Assembly (NCBI RefSeq): GCF_030929495.1
Contig: NZ_JAVFWN010000007.1
Coordinates: forward strand, 231,770-295,769
Reading direction: 5' to 3'
Length of the DNA stretch: 64,000 nucleotides
DNA from: Nocardioides sp. LHD-245
Lineage (GTDB): Bacteria > Actinomycetota > Actinomycetes > Propionibacteriales > Nocardioidaceae
Shown: in pieces, positions 9,065-18,160 of the stretch
Layout: each line of letters begins with the position of its first letter
How positions within the stretch are numbered: the first letter of the stretch is position 1
Position numbers and translations under genes: made by a program
The notes under the pieces: model-generated
Told to the model about the DNA's origin: nothing
Database searches by the model: none
The model's input: the letters and a program-made list of their open reading frames with translations, nothing else

Positions 9065-10483
9065 TCAGGATCCGCCCAGGCGCAGGTCCCGGATGGCGAG
9101 CCGGGCCGCCTGGTAGCCGGCCATGCCGTGGGCGCCGGGCCCCGGAGGGGCGGCGGCCGAGCAGAGGTAGACGCCACGGGCGCCGGTCCGGTAGGGGTTC
9201 CGGCCCGGGCGCGGCCCGAGCAGGAGGACGGCGGGGGACTTGGCACCGGTGAGGATGTCACCGCCGACATAGTTGGCGTTGCCGGCGGCGAACTGTCCGG
9301 GGCGGGTGACGTGGACGCCGACGATCCGCTCCCGGAGACCGGGGGCGAAGCGCTCGATCTGTGCGATGACCGCATCGGTGGCGTCGCCGTCGTAGCCGGC
9401 GGGGACATGGGCATAGCTGTAGACGGGGTGGACGTCGCCGCGGGAGCGGGACGGGTCGGCGACGTACTGCTGGCCGAGCAGCACGAACGGGCGCTCCGGC
9501 ATCCGGCCGGACGCGACGGCGCGCTCGTTGGCGATGATCTCGGCCGGGCCGCCGCCGAGGTGCAGGGTGCCGGCGCGGCCGAGCTCGGCATCGCGCCAGG
9601 GCACGCCCCGCTCGACGGCGAGGTCGACCTTGTAGGCGCCCGGACCGGGACGGTGTCGGCGGTAGGCGCGGCGCGTGCCGGCGGGCAGGCGGTCGCCGCA
9701 CAGGCGCAGGACCGCTGCCGGCCCGAGGTTGAGTAGGACGGCGTCGGCGGGCGGCAGCTGGTCGATCGCCGTGACCTCCACGCCGGTCTCGATCTTGCCG
9801 CCGAGATCGGCCAGGGCCTTGGCCATGGCATCGGTCAGGGCCTGGGTGCCGCCGACGACCACCGGCCAGCCGTCGTGGTGGCCCGCGGTGAGGATGCCCA
9901 TGCCGATGGCGGAGGAGACGACCTCGGTGAGCGGACGCATGGCGTGGGCGGTGGTGCCGAGGAAGAGCGCGCGGGCCCGCTCGGTGCGGAAGACGCGGGC
10001 CAGCAGTGCGGCCGGCAGCACGGTCGGCGCGCCGAACCGGCCCATCAGGAACGGGTGCCGGGGCAGGTGGACGACGGGTCCGAGGATGTCGGCGGCGAGC
10101 CGGTCGTAGGTCCGGGAGGGTCCGCCGAAGAGCATCCGCCAGCGCCGGGCGTCGGCCCCCAGACCGGCCGCGGTCGCCTCGACCGAGCGGTGCAGCAGCG
10201 CGGGGGCCGCGTCGTCGAGGGGATGGGCGGCGTCGATCTGGGGCCAGGCCCACCGCAGGCCGTAGCGGTCGAGTCCGTCGAGCGCGGGGGACCGGAGCGC
10301 CATCGGGTGGAACGCCGCGCAGTGGTCGACCAGGATCCCCTCGCCGAACGGCTGGACGGTACGGGTCCCGCCGCCGATCTCGTCCTGTGCCTCGAGCACG
10401 GTCACCTGGGCGCCGGCGCGGGCGAGGGTCAGCGCGGCGGCCAGGCCGTTGGGCCCGCTGCCGACCACGAGGACGTCCGTCAT
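9065..10483 (-). CDS. phytoene-desaturase-like FAD-dependent oxidoreductase
   Basis: Protein of 472 aa. It opens with the dinucleotide-binding motif VVGSGPNGLAAALTLARAG at residues 5-23 followed by an acidic residue of the Rossmann fold and EIGGGTRT. The C-terminus contains GVYLCSAAAPPGPGAHGMAG, the closing FAD motif of the CrtI/NAD(P)-binding amine-oxidase group. ATG at 10483 was chosen because the FAD motif begins four residues later. No carotenoid synthesis genes are nearby, so this is probably one of the many actinobacterial CrtI-like dehydrogenases of unknown substrate. The PucR-type regulator lies upstream on the same strand. Confidence 0.85.
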   Translation of the reverse strand: MTDVLVVGSGPNGLAAALTLARAGAQVTVLEAQDEIGGGTRTVQPFGEGILVDHCAAFHPMALRSPALDGLDRYGLRWAWPQIDAAHPLDDAAPALLHRSVEATAAGLGADARRWRMLFGGPSRTYDRLAADILGPVVHLPRHPFLMGRFGAPTVLPAALLARVFRTERARALFLGTTAHAMRPLTEVVSSAIGMGILTAGHHDGWPVVVGGTQALTDAMAKALADLGGKIETGVEVTAIDQLPPADAVLLNLGPAAVLRLCGDRLPAGTRRAYRRHRPGPGAYKVDLAVERGVPWRDAELGRAGTLHLGGGPAEIIANERAVASGRMPERPFVLLGQQYVADPSRSRGDVHPVYSYAHVPAGYDGDATDAVIAQIERFAPGLRERIVGVHVTRPGQFAAGNANYVGGDILTGAKSPAVLLLGPRPGRNPYRTGARGVYLCSAAAPPGPGAHGMAGYQAARLAIRDLRLGGS

Positions 10484-10585
10484 GGTTCGACGGTACGGCG
10501 TCCGCGGGCCGGATCCCCATGGCCCGGGGGGATGGACTTGCCCGGGCCCTTTGGTCCCGGTGCACAACGAGCCGGGAGCGGACGG

Positions 10586-11866
10586 TCAGGCGGCGCCGAC
10601 CAGCACCGCGCGGCCCAGCCAGTGACAGGCGGTGAGGGCGAGCTCGATGGCCTGCCGGTCCGAGCTGATCGAGCTGCCCAGCGACTTCTCGGCCGACGCG
10701 ATGCGGTACTTCACGGAGTTCTTGTGCATGAGCATCGCTTCCGCGGTCGCCGTGTAGCTGCTGTCGTTCTGGAAGAACAGCAGCAGGGTGTGCCGCAGCC
10801 GCTCGTGCTGCTCGTCGTCGAGGGCCAGGTCGCCGAGCGTCTCCTGCACCCAGGTCCGGGCCGTGTCGAGGTCGTGGGCGAGGAGCGCGGCGACCTTGAG
10901 GCCGGGCTCGTCGAAGCTGGTCACCCCGCGGTGCGGGTCGTCGCCGACCATGGCGACCTGCTGGGCGTGCAGCGCCTCGCGGTGGGTGCGGCGGAAGCCG
11001 CCGACGCCGGACGCCGCCAGGCCGAGGGCGAGATTGGGGACCGGTGGCCCACCCGCCTTGGTGAGCAGCGCGCGGATGCCGCCGAGGTCGATCTCGACGT
11101 CCTCGGCCACCGAGAACCAGGTCCAGGCCGTGGCCCGGTCGCGGGGGATCACCAACGGCGCGCGGGTGGAGCCGAGCAGGTCGGCGATCCCCGTGGCCGC
11201 GCGGTTGAACCGCGAGAGCTGGTCCTCCTGGGCGCCGGTCTCGTCGACCCACATGACCGCTCCCAGGTGCGGCACGCGCAGCCGGTAGCCGAGCACCCTC
11301 TCCGCGGCGTCGATGTCGACCGGCGTGCCGGCGATCAGCTCCTCGATCTGGCTCACCCGCGCGCTGCTGCGCTCGGCCAGCCACCGCTCCCGCTCGGTCT
11401 CGTAGACCGTGACGACGCCCTGGGAGATCCAGTCGATGTAGTCGAAGGTGACGGCCACGATGCGCTCGTACGCAGCGGCCCGCGCGTCCAGCGGGGCGTC
11501 GAGCCGGTCGCACTCGGCGAAGGTCATCTCCAGCAGGTGCTGCTGGCCGAGCCGGTAGGCGCGCACCAGCGCGCTCACCGAGACGCCCCGCTGGGCCAGC
11601 CGCCGGGCGTACTCGTAGGCCGCCGAGGGCGGCTCGATGTTGGCGACGGGGATGTCGTGGCGCAGCGCGTACAGGATGTTCTCGATGTTGCCCTCGATGC
11701 TCGCGTAGAGCAGGTCGAAGATCGCCGCCTCGCCCTCGAGCTCCTCGATCCGCGACGACAGCCGGTCGCGCATGCTGCTCGCGAGGTCCGTGATCCGGGC
11801 GTGCAGGGTGGTGGCGACGGTCTGGACCAGATCGGCCGCCTGGCCTTCCGTGGGAGCATCAGCCAT
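10586..11866 (-). CDS. PucR/CdaR-family transcriptional regulator
   Basis: Protein of 426 aa. The N-terminal region is all helical (about 1-170) and resembles the RsbT-co-antagonist/RsbRD-like domain seen in this group. A central GGDEF-like region follows, and the C-terminal 60 residues form a PucR-type helix-turn-helix (SSYTATAEAMLMHKNSVKYRI). Such regulators act as local activators of catabolic genes. Its neighbours, an FAD oxidoreductase downstream and an acyl-CoA ligase/DUF3556 pair upstream on the same strand, are the likely targets. An inverted repeat lies about 25 nt upstream of its start. Confidence 0.85.
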   Translation of the reverse strand: MADAPTEGQAADLVQTVATTLHARITDLASSMRDRLSSRIEELEGEAAIFDLLYASIEGNIENILYALRHDIPVANIEPPSAAYEYARRLAQRGVSVSALVRAYRLGQQHLLEMTFAECDRLDAPLDARAAAYERIVAVTFDYIDWISQGVVTVYETERERWLAERSSARVSQIEELIAGTPVDIDAAERVLGYRLRVPHLGAVMWVDETGAQEDQLSRFNRAATGIADLLGSTRAPLVIPRDRATAWTWFSVAEDVEIDLGGIRALLTKAGGPPVPNLALGLAASGVGGFRRTHREALHAQQVAMVGDDPHRGVTSFDEPGLKVAALLAHDLDTARTWVQETLGDLALDDEQHERLRHTLLLFFQNDSSYTATAEAMLMHKNSVKYRIASAEKSLGSSISSDRQAIELALTACHWLGRAVLVGAA

Positions 11867-11889
11867 GGGGCGAGTGTCCCAGACGCGAT

Positions 11890-11903
11890 GTGACCGACGT
11901 CAC
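11890..11903 (-). promoter_or_regulatory. inverted repeat upstream of PucR-family gene
   Basis: GTGAC-4 nt-GTCAC, positions 11890-11894 and 11899-11903, lies 24 nt before the start of the PucR-family gene. It may be an operator for that regulator. This is inference from symmetry and position only. Confidence 0.3.
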
Positions 11904-11965
11904 TGTGCCGCCGTCACGAGCGATGCCGGAGGACTTGGTCGCGGGAACCAAAGATCGCCACCCCG

Positions 11966-13453
11966 TCAGACCGCCGCCTGCTCGCGGAGCAGACCCTTGA
12001 CCAGCTTGCCGACCGAGTTCTTGGGCAGTTCGGCGCGCACGTGGACCTCCTCGGGGACCTTGAAGCGGGCGAGCGAGCCGGCGCAGTGGGCGCGCAGCTC
12101 CGTCTCCGTCACGACCAGCCCGGGCCGGGTGGCGACGTACGCGACAGGGACCTCGCCGAGGATCGGGTCGGGCCTGCCCACGACCGCGGCCTCCAGGACC
12201 GCGGGGTGCCCGTAGAGGCACTCCTCGATCTCCTTCGGATAGATGTTCTCGCCCCCGCGGATGATCATGTCCTTGATCCGGTCGACGATGCGCAGGTAGC
12301 CGTCCTCGTCGATGATCCCGACGTCCCCGGTGTGCAGCCAGCCGTCGCGCACCGTGTGCCGGGTCTCCTCGGGCCGGCCCAGGTAGCCGCGCATCACGTT
12401 CGCTCCCCGGATCACGACCTCGCCGCGCGTCCCCGGCGGCAGCGGGTCGCCCGACGGGCTGACCACGGCGACGTCCTGTCCGGGCAGCGCGATGCCGACC
12501 GTGCCGGGCTTGCGCGGGCCGGCGACGGGGTTGATCGTCGAGGCGACGCTGCCCTCGGAGAGGCCGTAGCCCTCCACGAGGGGGACGCCGAAGCGCTCCT
12601 CGAAGCGCACGATCAGCTCGGCCGGCATCGGCGCCGCCCCGCAGACGACGAAGCGCAGCGAGGAGGTGTCGACCGGCCGGGTGGTCCGAGCCTCGAGGAC
12701 CGCGTAGATCGTCGGCACGGCCGAGAAGTACGTCGGCCGGTGGGTCTCGACCAGGTCCCAGAAGGTGTCCGGTGAGAACCGGGGCGCGACGACCACGTCG
12801 CCGCCGGCGCGCAGCGGCGACAGGGTCCCGGCGATCAGCCCGTTCGCGTGGAACAGCGGCAGGACCAGCAGGCTGGTGTCGGCCGCCGTCATCGTGAAGT
12901 GCTCGACCAGGGAGGCGCTCATCGCCGCCAGGTTGGCGTGGTCGAGCAGCACGCCCTTGGGGCGTCCGGTCGTGCCGCTGGTGTAGATGATCAGCGCGAA
13001 GTCGGCGGACGTCGCGACCGGGCCGGCGCCGGATGCCGGCACCGGGTCGGGAGCGGCACTCCCGTGGATCGAGGCCGCGTCGAGCCAGGCGATGCCGACC
13101 GACGTCGCCAGGTCGCGGGCCCGTTCGTCGCCCACGAGCACCGCGGCCGCCGAGTCCTCCAGCTGGTAGCGCACCTCGTCGTCGGTGAGGACGGCGTTCA
13201 CCGGCGTCAGCGCGGACCCGCTGTACCAGGCGGCGAACATCGTGGTGACGATCTCCGCGCTGTTGGGCAGCAGCACCGCGACTGTGTCCCCGGGCGCGAC
13301 GCCGAGCGCACCGAAGCGATCCGCGAGGCGTCGTACGTCGGCGGCGAAGGTCGCGTTGTCGAGGCTGCGCCCGCCGTCTCGCAGGCACCGGCCGCCCGGA
13401 TCCCGCTCCGCACGCAGGAACGGGATCCGGGCCAGCTCGCTGACGGGGCTCAT
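11966..13453 (-). CDS. acyl-CoA synthetase (AMP-forming ligase)
   Basis: Protein of 495 aa with the full set of ANL-family motifs: YTSGTTGRPKG near residue 165, GYGLSE near 305, GWLHTGDVG near 385, the hinge RGGENIYPKEIE, and the catalytic lysine region PKNSVGKLVKG near the end. It should activate a carboxylic acid with ATP and join it to CoA. ATG at 13453 overlaps the stop of the DUF3556 gene (ATGA), so the two are coupled. The chain length or ring type of the substrate cannot be read from the sequence. Confidence 0.92.
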   Translation of the reverse strand: MSPVSELARIPFLRAERDPGGRCLRDGGRSLDNATFAADVRRLADRFGALGVAPGDTVAVLLPNSAEIVTTMFAAWYSGSALTPVNAVLTDDEVRYQLEDSAAAVLVGDERARDLATSVGIAWLDAASIHGSAAPDPVPASGAGPVATSADFALIIYTSGTTGRPKGVLLDHANLAAMSASLVEHFTMTAADTSLLVLPLFHANGLIAGTLSPLRAGGDVVVAPRFSPDTFWDLVETHRPTYFSAVPTIYAVLEARTTRPVDTSSLRFVVCGAAPMPAELIVRFEERFGVPLVEGYGLSEGSVASTINPVAGPRKPGTVGIALPGQDVAVVSPSGDPLPPGTRGEVVIRGANVMRGYLGRPEETRHTVRDGWLHTGDVGIIDEDGYLRIVDRIKDMIIRGGENIYPKEIEECLYGHPAVLEAAVVGRPDPILGEVPVAYVATRPGLVVTETELRAHCAGSLARFKVPEEVHVRAELPKNSVGKLVKGLLREQAAV

Positions 13454-15273
13454 GCGTTCGCCGTCGGGGCGGGCGCCGGCAGCGGCGTCGGCGGGACGGC
13501 CGGTGCGGAGTCCGGGTGGTACTCCGGGTGCCGCCAGGTGACCTCGGTCGGAACGGGGCCGTTGGGGAGCCACGGCTGCTCCCTGACGCAGTCGGAGACC
13601 AGCCAGGTGCCGCGCTCGACGATGCCGAGCGCCGCGTCCATCACGAAGTACTCCTGGGTGGGCTTGTGGATCGGCTGCGACTCCACCCAGACGACCACGA
13701 GCTCACCGGGCGCGAACGCGAGTCGCCTCTGCAGGGCCTCGATCAGCTGGTCGTCGTGCAGATGCCCGTCGCCGAAGTTCCAGCCGATGATCGAGTTGCA
13801 GCAGAACTCCGCCTCGCGCAGCGAGTAGGTCTCGTACTCGTCGCCCAGGTAGTTCTGCAGCACCGAGAACAGGCCACGGCCCTGACTGTGCATGGAGCGC
13901 CAGCTGAGCGTCATCTGCATGGTCATCTCGGCGACGTCGGGGTCGTAGCCCATGCCCTCGATCAGCTGGTCGATCTGGTTCTTCGCGGGGCGCTCGAGCT
14001 GGTTGAGCTTCGCCTCGGCGCCGGGCGCGAACGCCCACGTGGCGGAGGCCCAGTTGCCGGCGTACTGCCGCATCGACGGCAGGAAGGACACCAGGTCGGG
14101 CCGCAGGTTGCCGAGCACCGGGAAGAACACGAGAGCGGCGACGAGGACCGGCAGCATCCAGGCCTCGCTGAAGTCGCCGATGCCGTAGCCGTCCCCGGCG
14201 AAGTGGCCGGCGAAGAGGAAGACGGCGACGTAGGAGAACAGGATGTTCCACTCCAGCGGCACCGCCAACGGGAAGGTCTGCGTGATGAACAGGTGGAAGA
14301 GCACCATCGAGCCCACGGCGAGCAGGGTGATCGTCCAGTTCGTGCTGAATAGCAGGACGAGCGGCACGACGAGCTCGGCGGTCGTGCCGAGCACGTGGGC
14401 CATGAACCAGGCCAGTCGCGACGGGAGCAGGTCGTCCGGCAGCGCGCGGTAGTGCGCCCGCTTGAGGAACCTCGGCACGAACGGAGCGTTGGAGACCATC
14501 GGCGGGATGACGTTGAGGAAGTGGTGGTTCACCTTGGAGATCGACGCGCCCACCCAGACGATCACGATGATCACCTTGGCCGCGACGATGAAGTCGGTGT
14601 ACGTCAGCGTCGCGCCGGCGAGCGCGGAGATCACCAGGATCGGCAGGTACTGCTCGCCGCGTGCGGCCAGGAAGAGCACCTTGTCGCGCAGGCCGCACAG
14701 CACGAGGAGCGCCGCGCAGAGGGCCATCAGCCCCGGCTCGACCATGGTCACGCCGAAGCCCTCGGGCCGGGTCCCGCCCGCCGCCGCGGCGTAGAGGAAG
14801 CTGGCGAGGGCGGCGAGGTAGAGCAGCACGTCGACGGGGGAGCGGTTGTCGCCCGCCGTGAACGGCACCTTGCCCGGCCACGGGGGCAGCCGGATGGTGC
14901 GGGGGCGCGCCCAGTAGCTGATGCCCCCGGTCATCGGCTTGAAGTGCGCCGCGAGCGGTCCCCAGGTGCCGCCGATGCCGAACAGCTCGAGGAACAGGGT
15001 CCACAGCACGAGCTTCTGGTAGATGATCGGCTGGTCCCACCACTGCCCGATCTCGAACGGTCCGCCGACATCGGAGGTGAGGGTCGCGAGGACGACGCCG
15101 CCGCCGACGTAGAGCACCAGCAGCTTCAGGATGTAGATGGTGTGCACCATCTTCGGCGTGCCGAAGCCGTACTCGGCCCAGAAGGTGGCGAGCAGGCGGA
15201 TCCGCTCCTGCCGCGGACGGGTGAGGAACTCCGCCGGGTCGACCGGCGGGGCGTCGGGGGTGAGGAAAGGCAT
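13450..15273 (-). CDS. DUF3556 polytopic membrane protein
   Basis: Protein of 607 aa with about ten hydrophobic segments between residues 40 and 375, followed by a soluble C-terminal domain of roughly 200 residues and a Pro/Ala tail. The layout and the N-terminus (MPFLTPDAPPVDPAEF) match the actinobacterial DUF3556 family, which is often found with acyl-CoA ligase and lipid-metabolism genes. The function is unknown. It is directly coupled to the acyl-CoA ligase downstream, which suggests both act on the same hydrophobic acid. Confidence 0.75.
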   Translation of the reverse strand: MPFLTPDAPPVDPAEFLTRPRQERIRLLATFWAEYGFGTPKMVHTIYILKLLVLYVGGGVVLATLTSDVGGPFEIGQWWDQPIIYQKLVLWTLFLELFGIGGTWGPLAAHFKPMTGGISYWARPRTIRLPPWPGKVPFTAGDNRSPVDVLLYLAALASFLYAAAAGGTRPEGFGVTMVEPGLMALCAALLVLCGLRDKVLFLAARGEQYLPILVISALAGATLTYTDFIVAAKVIIVIVWVGASISKVNHHFLNVIPPMVSNAPFVPRFLKRAHYRALPDDLLPSRLAWFMAHVLGTTAELVVPLVLLFSTNWTITLLAVGSMVLFHLFITQTFPLAVPLEWNILFSYVAVFLFAGHFAGDGYGIGDFSEAWMLPVLVAALVFFPVLGNLRPDLVSFLPSMRQYAGNWASATWAFAPGAEAKLNQLERPAKNQIDQLIEGMGYDPDVAEMTMQMTLSWRSMHSQGRGLFSVLQNYLGDEYETYSLREAEFCCNSIIGWNFGDGHLHDDQLIEALQRRLAFAPGELVVVWVESQPIHKPTQEYFVMDAALGIVERGTWLVSDCVREQPWLPNGPVPTEVTWRHPEYHPDSAPAVPPTPLPAPAPTANA

Positions 15274-15394
15274 CGGGCTGGCTCCTTCGGGACGGACCGC
15301 CGCAGCGGTCCACCGACCGTAGGTTCGCGGGTGTGCTCCCGGTCACGGCCGCGACGACCGAAGTTCCGGCTCGGCTTCGTCCGTCGCCAACAAC

Positions 15395-15451
15395 GGCCCA
15401 CGCCGGGGCCCACGCCGGCCCACGCCGGCCCACGCCAGGTCTACGTGGGCC
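15395..15451. repeat. four direct GGCCCACGCC repeats plus an inverted half-copy
   Basis: GGCCCACGCC occurs at 15395, 15407, 15417 and 15427, that is every 10-12 bases, about one helical turn. CGTGGGCC at 15444-15451 can pair with the last copy. The array lies between the divergent DUF3556 and HNH-repeat genes and could be a multi-site operator. No binding protein is known. Confidence 0.55.
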
Positions 15452-15488
15452 GACGTCGGGGCCGACGTGCCGAGGGTGGCGCAGTGGC

Positions 15489-15494
15489 TACGGT
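15489..15494 (+). promoter_or_regulatory. -10 box, leaderless promoter of HNH-repeat gene
   Basis: TACGGT ends 6 nt before the ATG at 15501, which places the transcript start at or next to the start codon. No Shine-Dalgarno sequence precedes the ATG. Confidence 0.45.
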
Positions 15495-15500
15495 GGGTCC

Positions 15501-15899
15501 ATGCGGGTCCCCGAGTTCTCCGACGAGCAGATCGCCGCCGATCTCGCCGCCGCGGCCGTCGAGCTCGGCGAGCCACTGACGGCCTCGGCGTACGACGGCT
15601 GGCAGCGCACCCGCGCTGCCGCGTCCCCGGCGCTGTTGATCCGCCGGTTCGGGTCCTGGAACGCCGCCTGCGCGCACGCCGGTGTCGCCACCAACAAGAC
15701 CCGCTCGACGAGTCGTCGGTGGAGCGACGACGACGTCGTCGCGATCGTGGCGCGCTATCTGGCGGCGTCGGGCAGCACCGGTGCCTTCGCCGACTACGCG
15801 GCCTGGGCCAAGGAGCAGGACGGCGTGCCCAGCGGCGCGACCCTGCGCCAGCGGTTCCCGTGGGCCGAGGTCAAGCGCCGGGCGCTGGAGCTGAGGTGA
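15501..15899 (+). CDS. homing-endonuclease-associated repeat (HNH_repeat) protein
   Basis: A 132-aa protein with two copies of a roughly 50-residue helical repeat that contains the recognisable FGSWNAACAHAGV near residues 50-62 and a related second unit ending RFPWAEVKRRALE. These repeats are DNA-binding modules first seen beside HNH homing endonucleases. No nuclease domain is present here, so it is more likely a stand-alone DNA-binding protein. Its stop overlaps the GTG of the serpin-like gene. Confidence 0.7.
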   Translation: MRVPEFSDEQIAADLAAAAVELGEPLTASAYDGWQRTRAAASPALLIRRFGSWNAACAHAGVATNKTRSTSRRWSDDDVVAIVARYLAASGSTGAFADYAAWAKEQDGVPSGATLRQRFPWAEVKRRALELR

Positions 15900-17041
15900 G
15901 CCCGGCGCTCGACCCGCGGACGGCGGCGGCGCTGCGCGACCACGCCGCCCGGCTCCGGGAGCGTCTGGACCTCGCCGAGGCGCCGATCCTGTCCGCCACC
16001 GGCCTGTGGCTGCTGCTGGCCGCGGTGGCGGAGACGGCCGACGGCCCGGAGGAGCGGGCCGCGCTGGAGGCGGTGCTCGGCGTACCGGCCGCGCAGGCGT
16101 CGGCGGCCGTGACCGCGCTGCTCGCCGACCCGCACCCCGCGGTGGGTGCCGCGCTCGGCGGCTGGGTGCGGCCCGACCTCACGCTCCGCGCGCCGGTGCC
16201 GGGGCCGGTTCCGGTCGGACCGCTGCCCGGCCAGGCGGCGCTCGACGCCTGGGCCCGCGAGCACACCCGCGACCTGGTCCGCTCGTTCCCGGTCCGGGTC
16301 GACGACCGCACCCTGGTCCTCCTCGCGTCGGCCCTGGTGACCGCGCCGCGGTGGCGGCAGCGGCTGGCGACCGGCCGCGACGGGCTGCTGGTGCTCGACC
16401 ACGAGCTGCAGGCGATCGTGGCGACCGAGGCCGCCGGCCCGGTCGGCGTCGCCTGCCCGCCCAGTGACGACGGCATCGACGTCGTCAGCCTCGTCGCCGC
16501 TCCCGGGGTCGCCGTGGCCGACGTGTGGCGTGCCGTCGACGAGGTCGTCGCCCGCCGCCTGGGTGGGACACTCGCCCACGGCTCTCGTCCGTCCGTGCCG
16601 TGGGCGGACGGGCACGCGTGGCGGGTGAGTGAGGGCGTCGAGTCGTTCGCCGCCCGGCAGGCGCCCGCGGACGGGGCCGAGCTGTGGACCAGCCGGCTGC
16701 CGGCCTGGCACGCCGACGCGCGCCACGAGCTCACCGGCGCTCCGGGTGTCCTGGAGGTGGGGCGCGGCCTGGGCCGGCTGCTCCCGTCCGACGCGCTGGT
16801 CGACGGGCTCGACCTGCGTTGCGTGCAGGCCGCCACCGCGACCTACGACGCCGAGGGCTTCCGGGCCGCCGCCGTCACCGCGCTCGAGGTGCGCGCGGCC
16901 GGCATGCCGGCGTACGTCGAGCGCCGGGTCCGGCGGGTCGTGCTCACCTTCGACCGCCCGCACGCGGTCGTCGCGGTGGCCCGCGGCGACGCCTGGGAGG
17001 GCGTCCCCCTGTTCCATGCCTGGGTCACGCCCGGGCGCTGA
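15896..17041 (+). CDS. serpin-like protein
   Basis: A 381-aa protein without signal peptide. The N-terminal block APILSATGLWLLLAAVAET followed by a helix resembles serpin helices A-B. Near the C-terminus AEGFRAAAVTALEVRAAGMP (about residues 318-337) resembles the serpin hinge and reactive-centre loop. It is followed by TFDRPHAVVAVA and PLFHAWVTP, the equivalents of the RPFLF and GRVxxP ends. Serpins trap proteases by loop insertion. If this hinge works, the protein may be a cytoplasmic protease inhibitor. Assignment is from motif order, so the family is likely but the activity is a guess. GTG start overlaps the upstream stop. Confidence 0.65.
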   Translation: MSPALDPRTAAALRDHAARLRERLDLAEAPILSATGLWLLLAAVAETADGPEERAALEAVLGVPAAQASAAVTALLADPHPAVGAALGGWVRPDLTLRAPVPGPVPVGPLPGQAALDAWAREHTRDLVRSFPVRVDDRTLVLLASALVTAPRWRQRLATGRDGLLVLDHELQAIVATEAAGPVGVACPPSDDGIDVVSLVAAPGVAVADVWRAVDEVVARRLGGTLAHGSRPSVPWADGHAWRVSEGVESFAARQAPADGAELWTSRLPAWHADARHELTGAPGVLEVGRGLGRLLPSDALVDGLDLRCVQAATATYDAEGFRAAAVTALEVRAAGMPAYVERRVRRVVLTFDRPHAVVAVARGDAWEGVPLFHAWVTPGR

Positions 17042-17062
17042 GCCCTCCCGAGTGAGCGCGCG

Positions 17063-17686
17063 TCACGACGGCGGGTACGGCGCCGCCTTCAGCAGCGCCG
17101 CGAGGTGGGCGGCGTTGGCGGCCAGGGTCGCCGTCGTGGTCGCGGTCTTCTCCGGCTCCGGGTCGAGATCCTGGTAGTCGGTCGACTGCATCGCCTCGCC
17201 GACCCAGTAGGTCACGCCGTTCGCGGGGATCGTGAAGCCCACGTCGCTGAGCGCCTGGTAGACCTCCGCGGAGACGTGGTGGGCGCCGTCCTCGTTGCCG
17301 ACCACGGCCACGCCCGCGACCTTGCCCGACGTGAGGATCCGGCCCTCGTCGTCGGTCTCGCCGAGCTCGGCGTCGAGCCGTTCGAGCACCAGCTTGCAGA
17401 CCGACGACGGCTGACCCATCCAGATCGGCGTGGCGAGCACCAGGATGTCGGCGTCCAGCATCTGGCGCCGGATGCCCGGCCACGCGTCATCGTCACCCTC
17501 GTCGGTGCTCACCCCGAAGGCGACGTGCTGGTCGGCGATGCGCACCACGTCGCCCGCGACGTCGTGGCGGCGCAGCGCCTCCAGGACGCGCATGCCGAGC
17601 AGCTCGGAGCTGGATCGGGACGGCGAGGGCTTCAGGGTGCAGCAGAGCACGAGCGCGCGGAGCTGGTCGGTCGGTGTCTCGTCCAT
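17063..17686 (-). CDS. flavodoxin / NADPH-dependent FMN reductase family protein
   Basis: A 207-aa protein with the flavodoxin-like alpha/beta order: a first strand ALVLCCTLKPSPSRSSSE that forms the phosphate-binding loop, then ADILVLATPIWMGQPSS at about residues 80-96, typical of FMN-binding quinone or azo reductases. It likely transfers electrons from NAD(P)H through FMN to a quinone or similar small compound. The gene is convergent with the serpin-like gene. ATG at 17686 was kept since the first strand follows closely. Confidence 0.85.
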   Translation of the reverse strand: MDETPTDQLRALVLCCTLKPSPSRSSSELLGMRVLEALRRHDVAGDVVRIADQHVAFGVSTDEGDDDAWPGIRRQMLDADILVLATPIWMGQPSSVCKLVLERLDAELGETDDEGRILTSGKVAGVAVVGNEDGAHHVSAEVYQALSDVGFTIPANGVTYWVGEAMQSTDYQDLDPEPEKTATTTATLAANAAHLAALLKAAPYPPS

Positions 17687-17725
17687 GCGCCGTGCGGTAC
17701 CCGGTCGGGCCGGGAGGCACCCGGG

Positions 17726-18106
17726 TCAGCGCGCGATCGCGAGCAGGACGACGGCGACGGCCGGGAACGCGAGCTGGGTGAGCGCGGCGCGGGCCTTGTC
17801 GGGCGAGGAGAGCAGCAGGACCAGGCCGGCGGCGACCATGGACCCGGTGCCGCAGAACACGAGGGTGGCGCCGACCCGGTCGTCCTCGGCACCGAACGCC
17901 GCGATCCCGCCGGCCGTGATGACGGCCAGGAAGAGGTTGTAGAAGCCCTGGTTGAAGGCCAGCTCCTTCGTGGCCTCCGCCTCGGCCGGGCTGGTGCCGA
18001 AGGTGGCCCGGGTGCGGGCGCTGGTCCAGGTCAGCGACTCCATGACCCAGATGTATCCGTGGAGCAGGGCGGCGAGGCCGGCGAACGCCAGCGCGACGGT
18101 GGTCAT
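17726..18106 (-). CDS. DUF1304 membrane protein
   Basis: A 126-aa protein with four hydrophobic helices (about residues 3-22, 52-70, 78-97 and 106-124) and the DUF1304 landmarks HGYIWVMESLTW and ELAFNQGFYNLFLA. The family is widespread in bacteria and has no known activity. It lies 39 nt upstream of the flavodoxin-like gene on the same strand, so co-transcription is possible. Confidence 0.85.
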   Translation of the reverse strand: MTTVALAFAGLAALLHGYIWVMESLTWTSARTRATFGTSPAEAEATKELAFNQGFYNLFLAVITAGGIAAFGAEDDRVGATLVFCGTGSMVAAGLVLLLSSPDKARAALTQLAFPAVAVVLLAIAR

Positions 18107-18160
18107 CCGGTGATTCTCCCGTGCCCCGGCGCGCGCCCGCCAGCCTCGCTCAGGCCCGGG

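Noticed and set aside
9065..10483. Carotenoid biosynthesis gene (phytoene desaturase)
   Set aside because: The FAD motifs fit the CrtI-like group, but no phytoene synthase, cyclase or prenyltransferase lies nearby, so a pathway assignment is not supported.
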